A DNA stretch of 6,896 nucleotides from an uncultured Saprospiraceae bacterium (lineage in GTDB: Bacteria; Bacteroidota; Bacteroidia; Chitinophagales; Saprospiraceae), in NCBI GenBank assembly GCA_905479665.1, contig CAJQNM010000625.1, positions 1 to 6,896 of the forward strand. The letters are read 5' to 3'. Of the stretch, positions 6,887-6,896 are shown piece after piece (position 1 is the stretch's first letter; the number at the start of each line of letters is the position of its first letter). The notes under the pieces are model-generated. The model saw only the letters and a list, made by a program, of their open reading frames with translations. It did not search any database and was not told the origin of the DNA. The position numbers and the translations under genes are program-made.

Positions 6887-6896
6887 ATTGATTCCC

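Noticed and set aside
1..6896. CRISPR arrays, insertion sequences, tRNA or rRNA genes, prophage or defence genes
   Set aside because: I saw no repeat-spacer pattern, transposase-like frame, terminal inverted repeats or structural RNA signature anywhere in the window.

Overview
The window looks like a piece of a polysaccharide utilization locus (PUL) from a member of the Bacteroidota. The evidence is a SusC/RagA-type TonB-dependent receptor, a lipoprotein with a Bacteroidota-style surface-export signal, and a giant hybrid two-component system (HTCS) regulator. This combination is characteristic of that phylum. Every gene I can support lies on the minus strand, so the window reads from high to low coordinates. 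I cannot name a genus from the sequence.

Layout in the direction of transcription: (1) 6886-6647, a small unrecognised acidic ORF of 79 residues that may be the tail of a longer gene running off the window. (2) 6625-2510, an HTCS of 1371 residues: signal peptide, 14 propeller blades, Y_Y_Y domain, one membrane helix, histidine kinase, receiver and AraC-type DNA-binding domain. (3) 2509-2119, a 391-bp non-coding gap with four same-orientation copies of TTTGAAT. Two of these extend to a 9-bp perfect direct repeat spaced exactly 32 bp, which is a good candidate operator for the HTCS. A weak promoter-like element and a small inverted repeat are also present. (4) 2118-1105, a lipoprotein with one PKD domain and a lipocalin-like C-terminal domain. 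(5) 1044-1, the N-terminal 348 codons of a SusC-type receptor that continues past the left edge.

How the parts probably work together (inference from the families): the periplasmic propellers of the HTCS sense a glycan breakdown product. Phosphotransfer then activates its C-terminal AraC domain, which turns on the PKD lipoprotein-SusC operon from the 391-bp gap. The surface lipoprotein would help capture the glycan, and SusC with a SusD partner expected beyond the left edge would import oligosaccharides. No glycoside hydrolase, lyase or SusD is in the window, so the substrate cannot be read from it.

I found no evidence of a wholly new system. The points most worth a second look are the 32-bp-spaced repeat pair, the placement of the PKD lipoprotein ahead of SusC, and the unidentified small gene directly upstream of the sensor.
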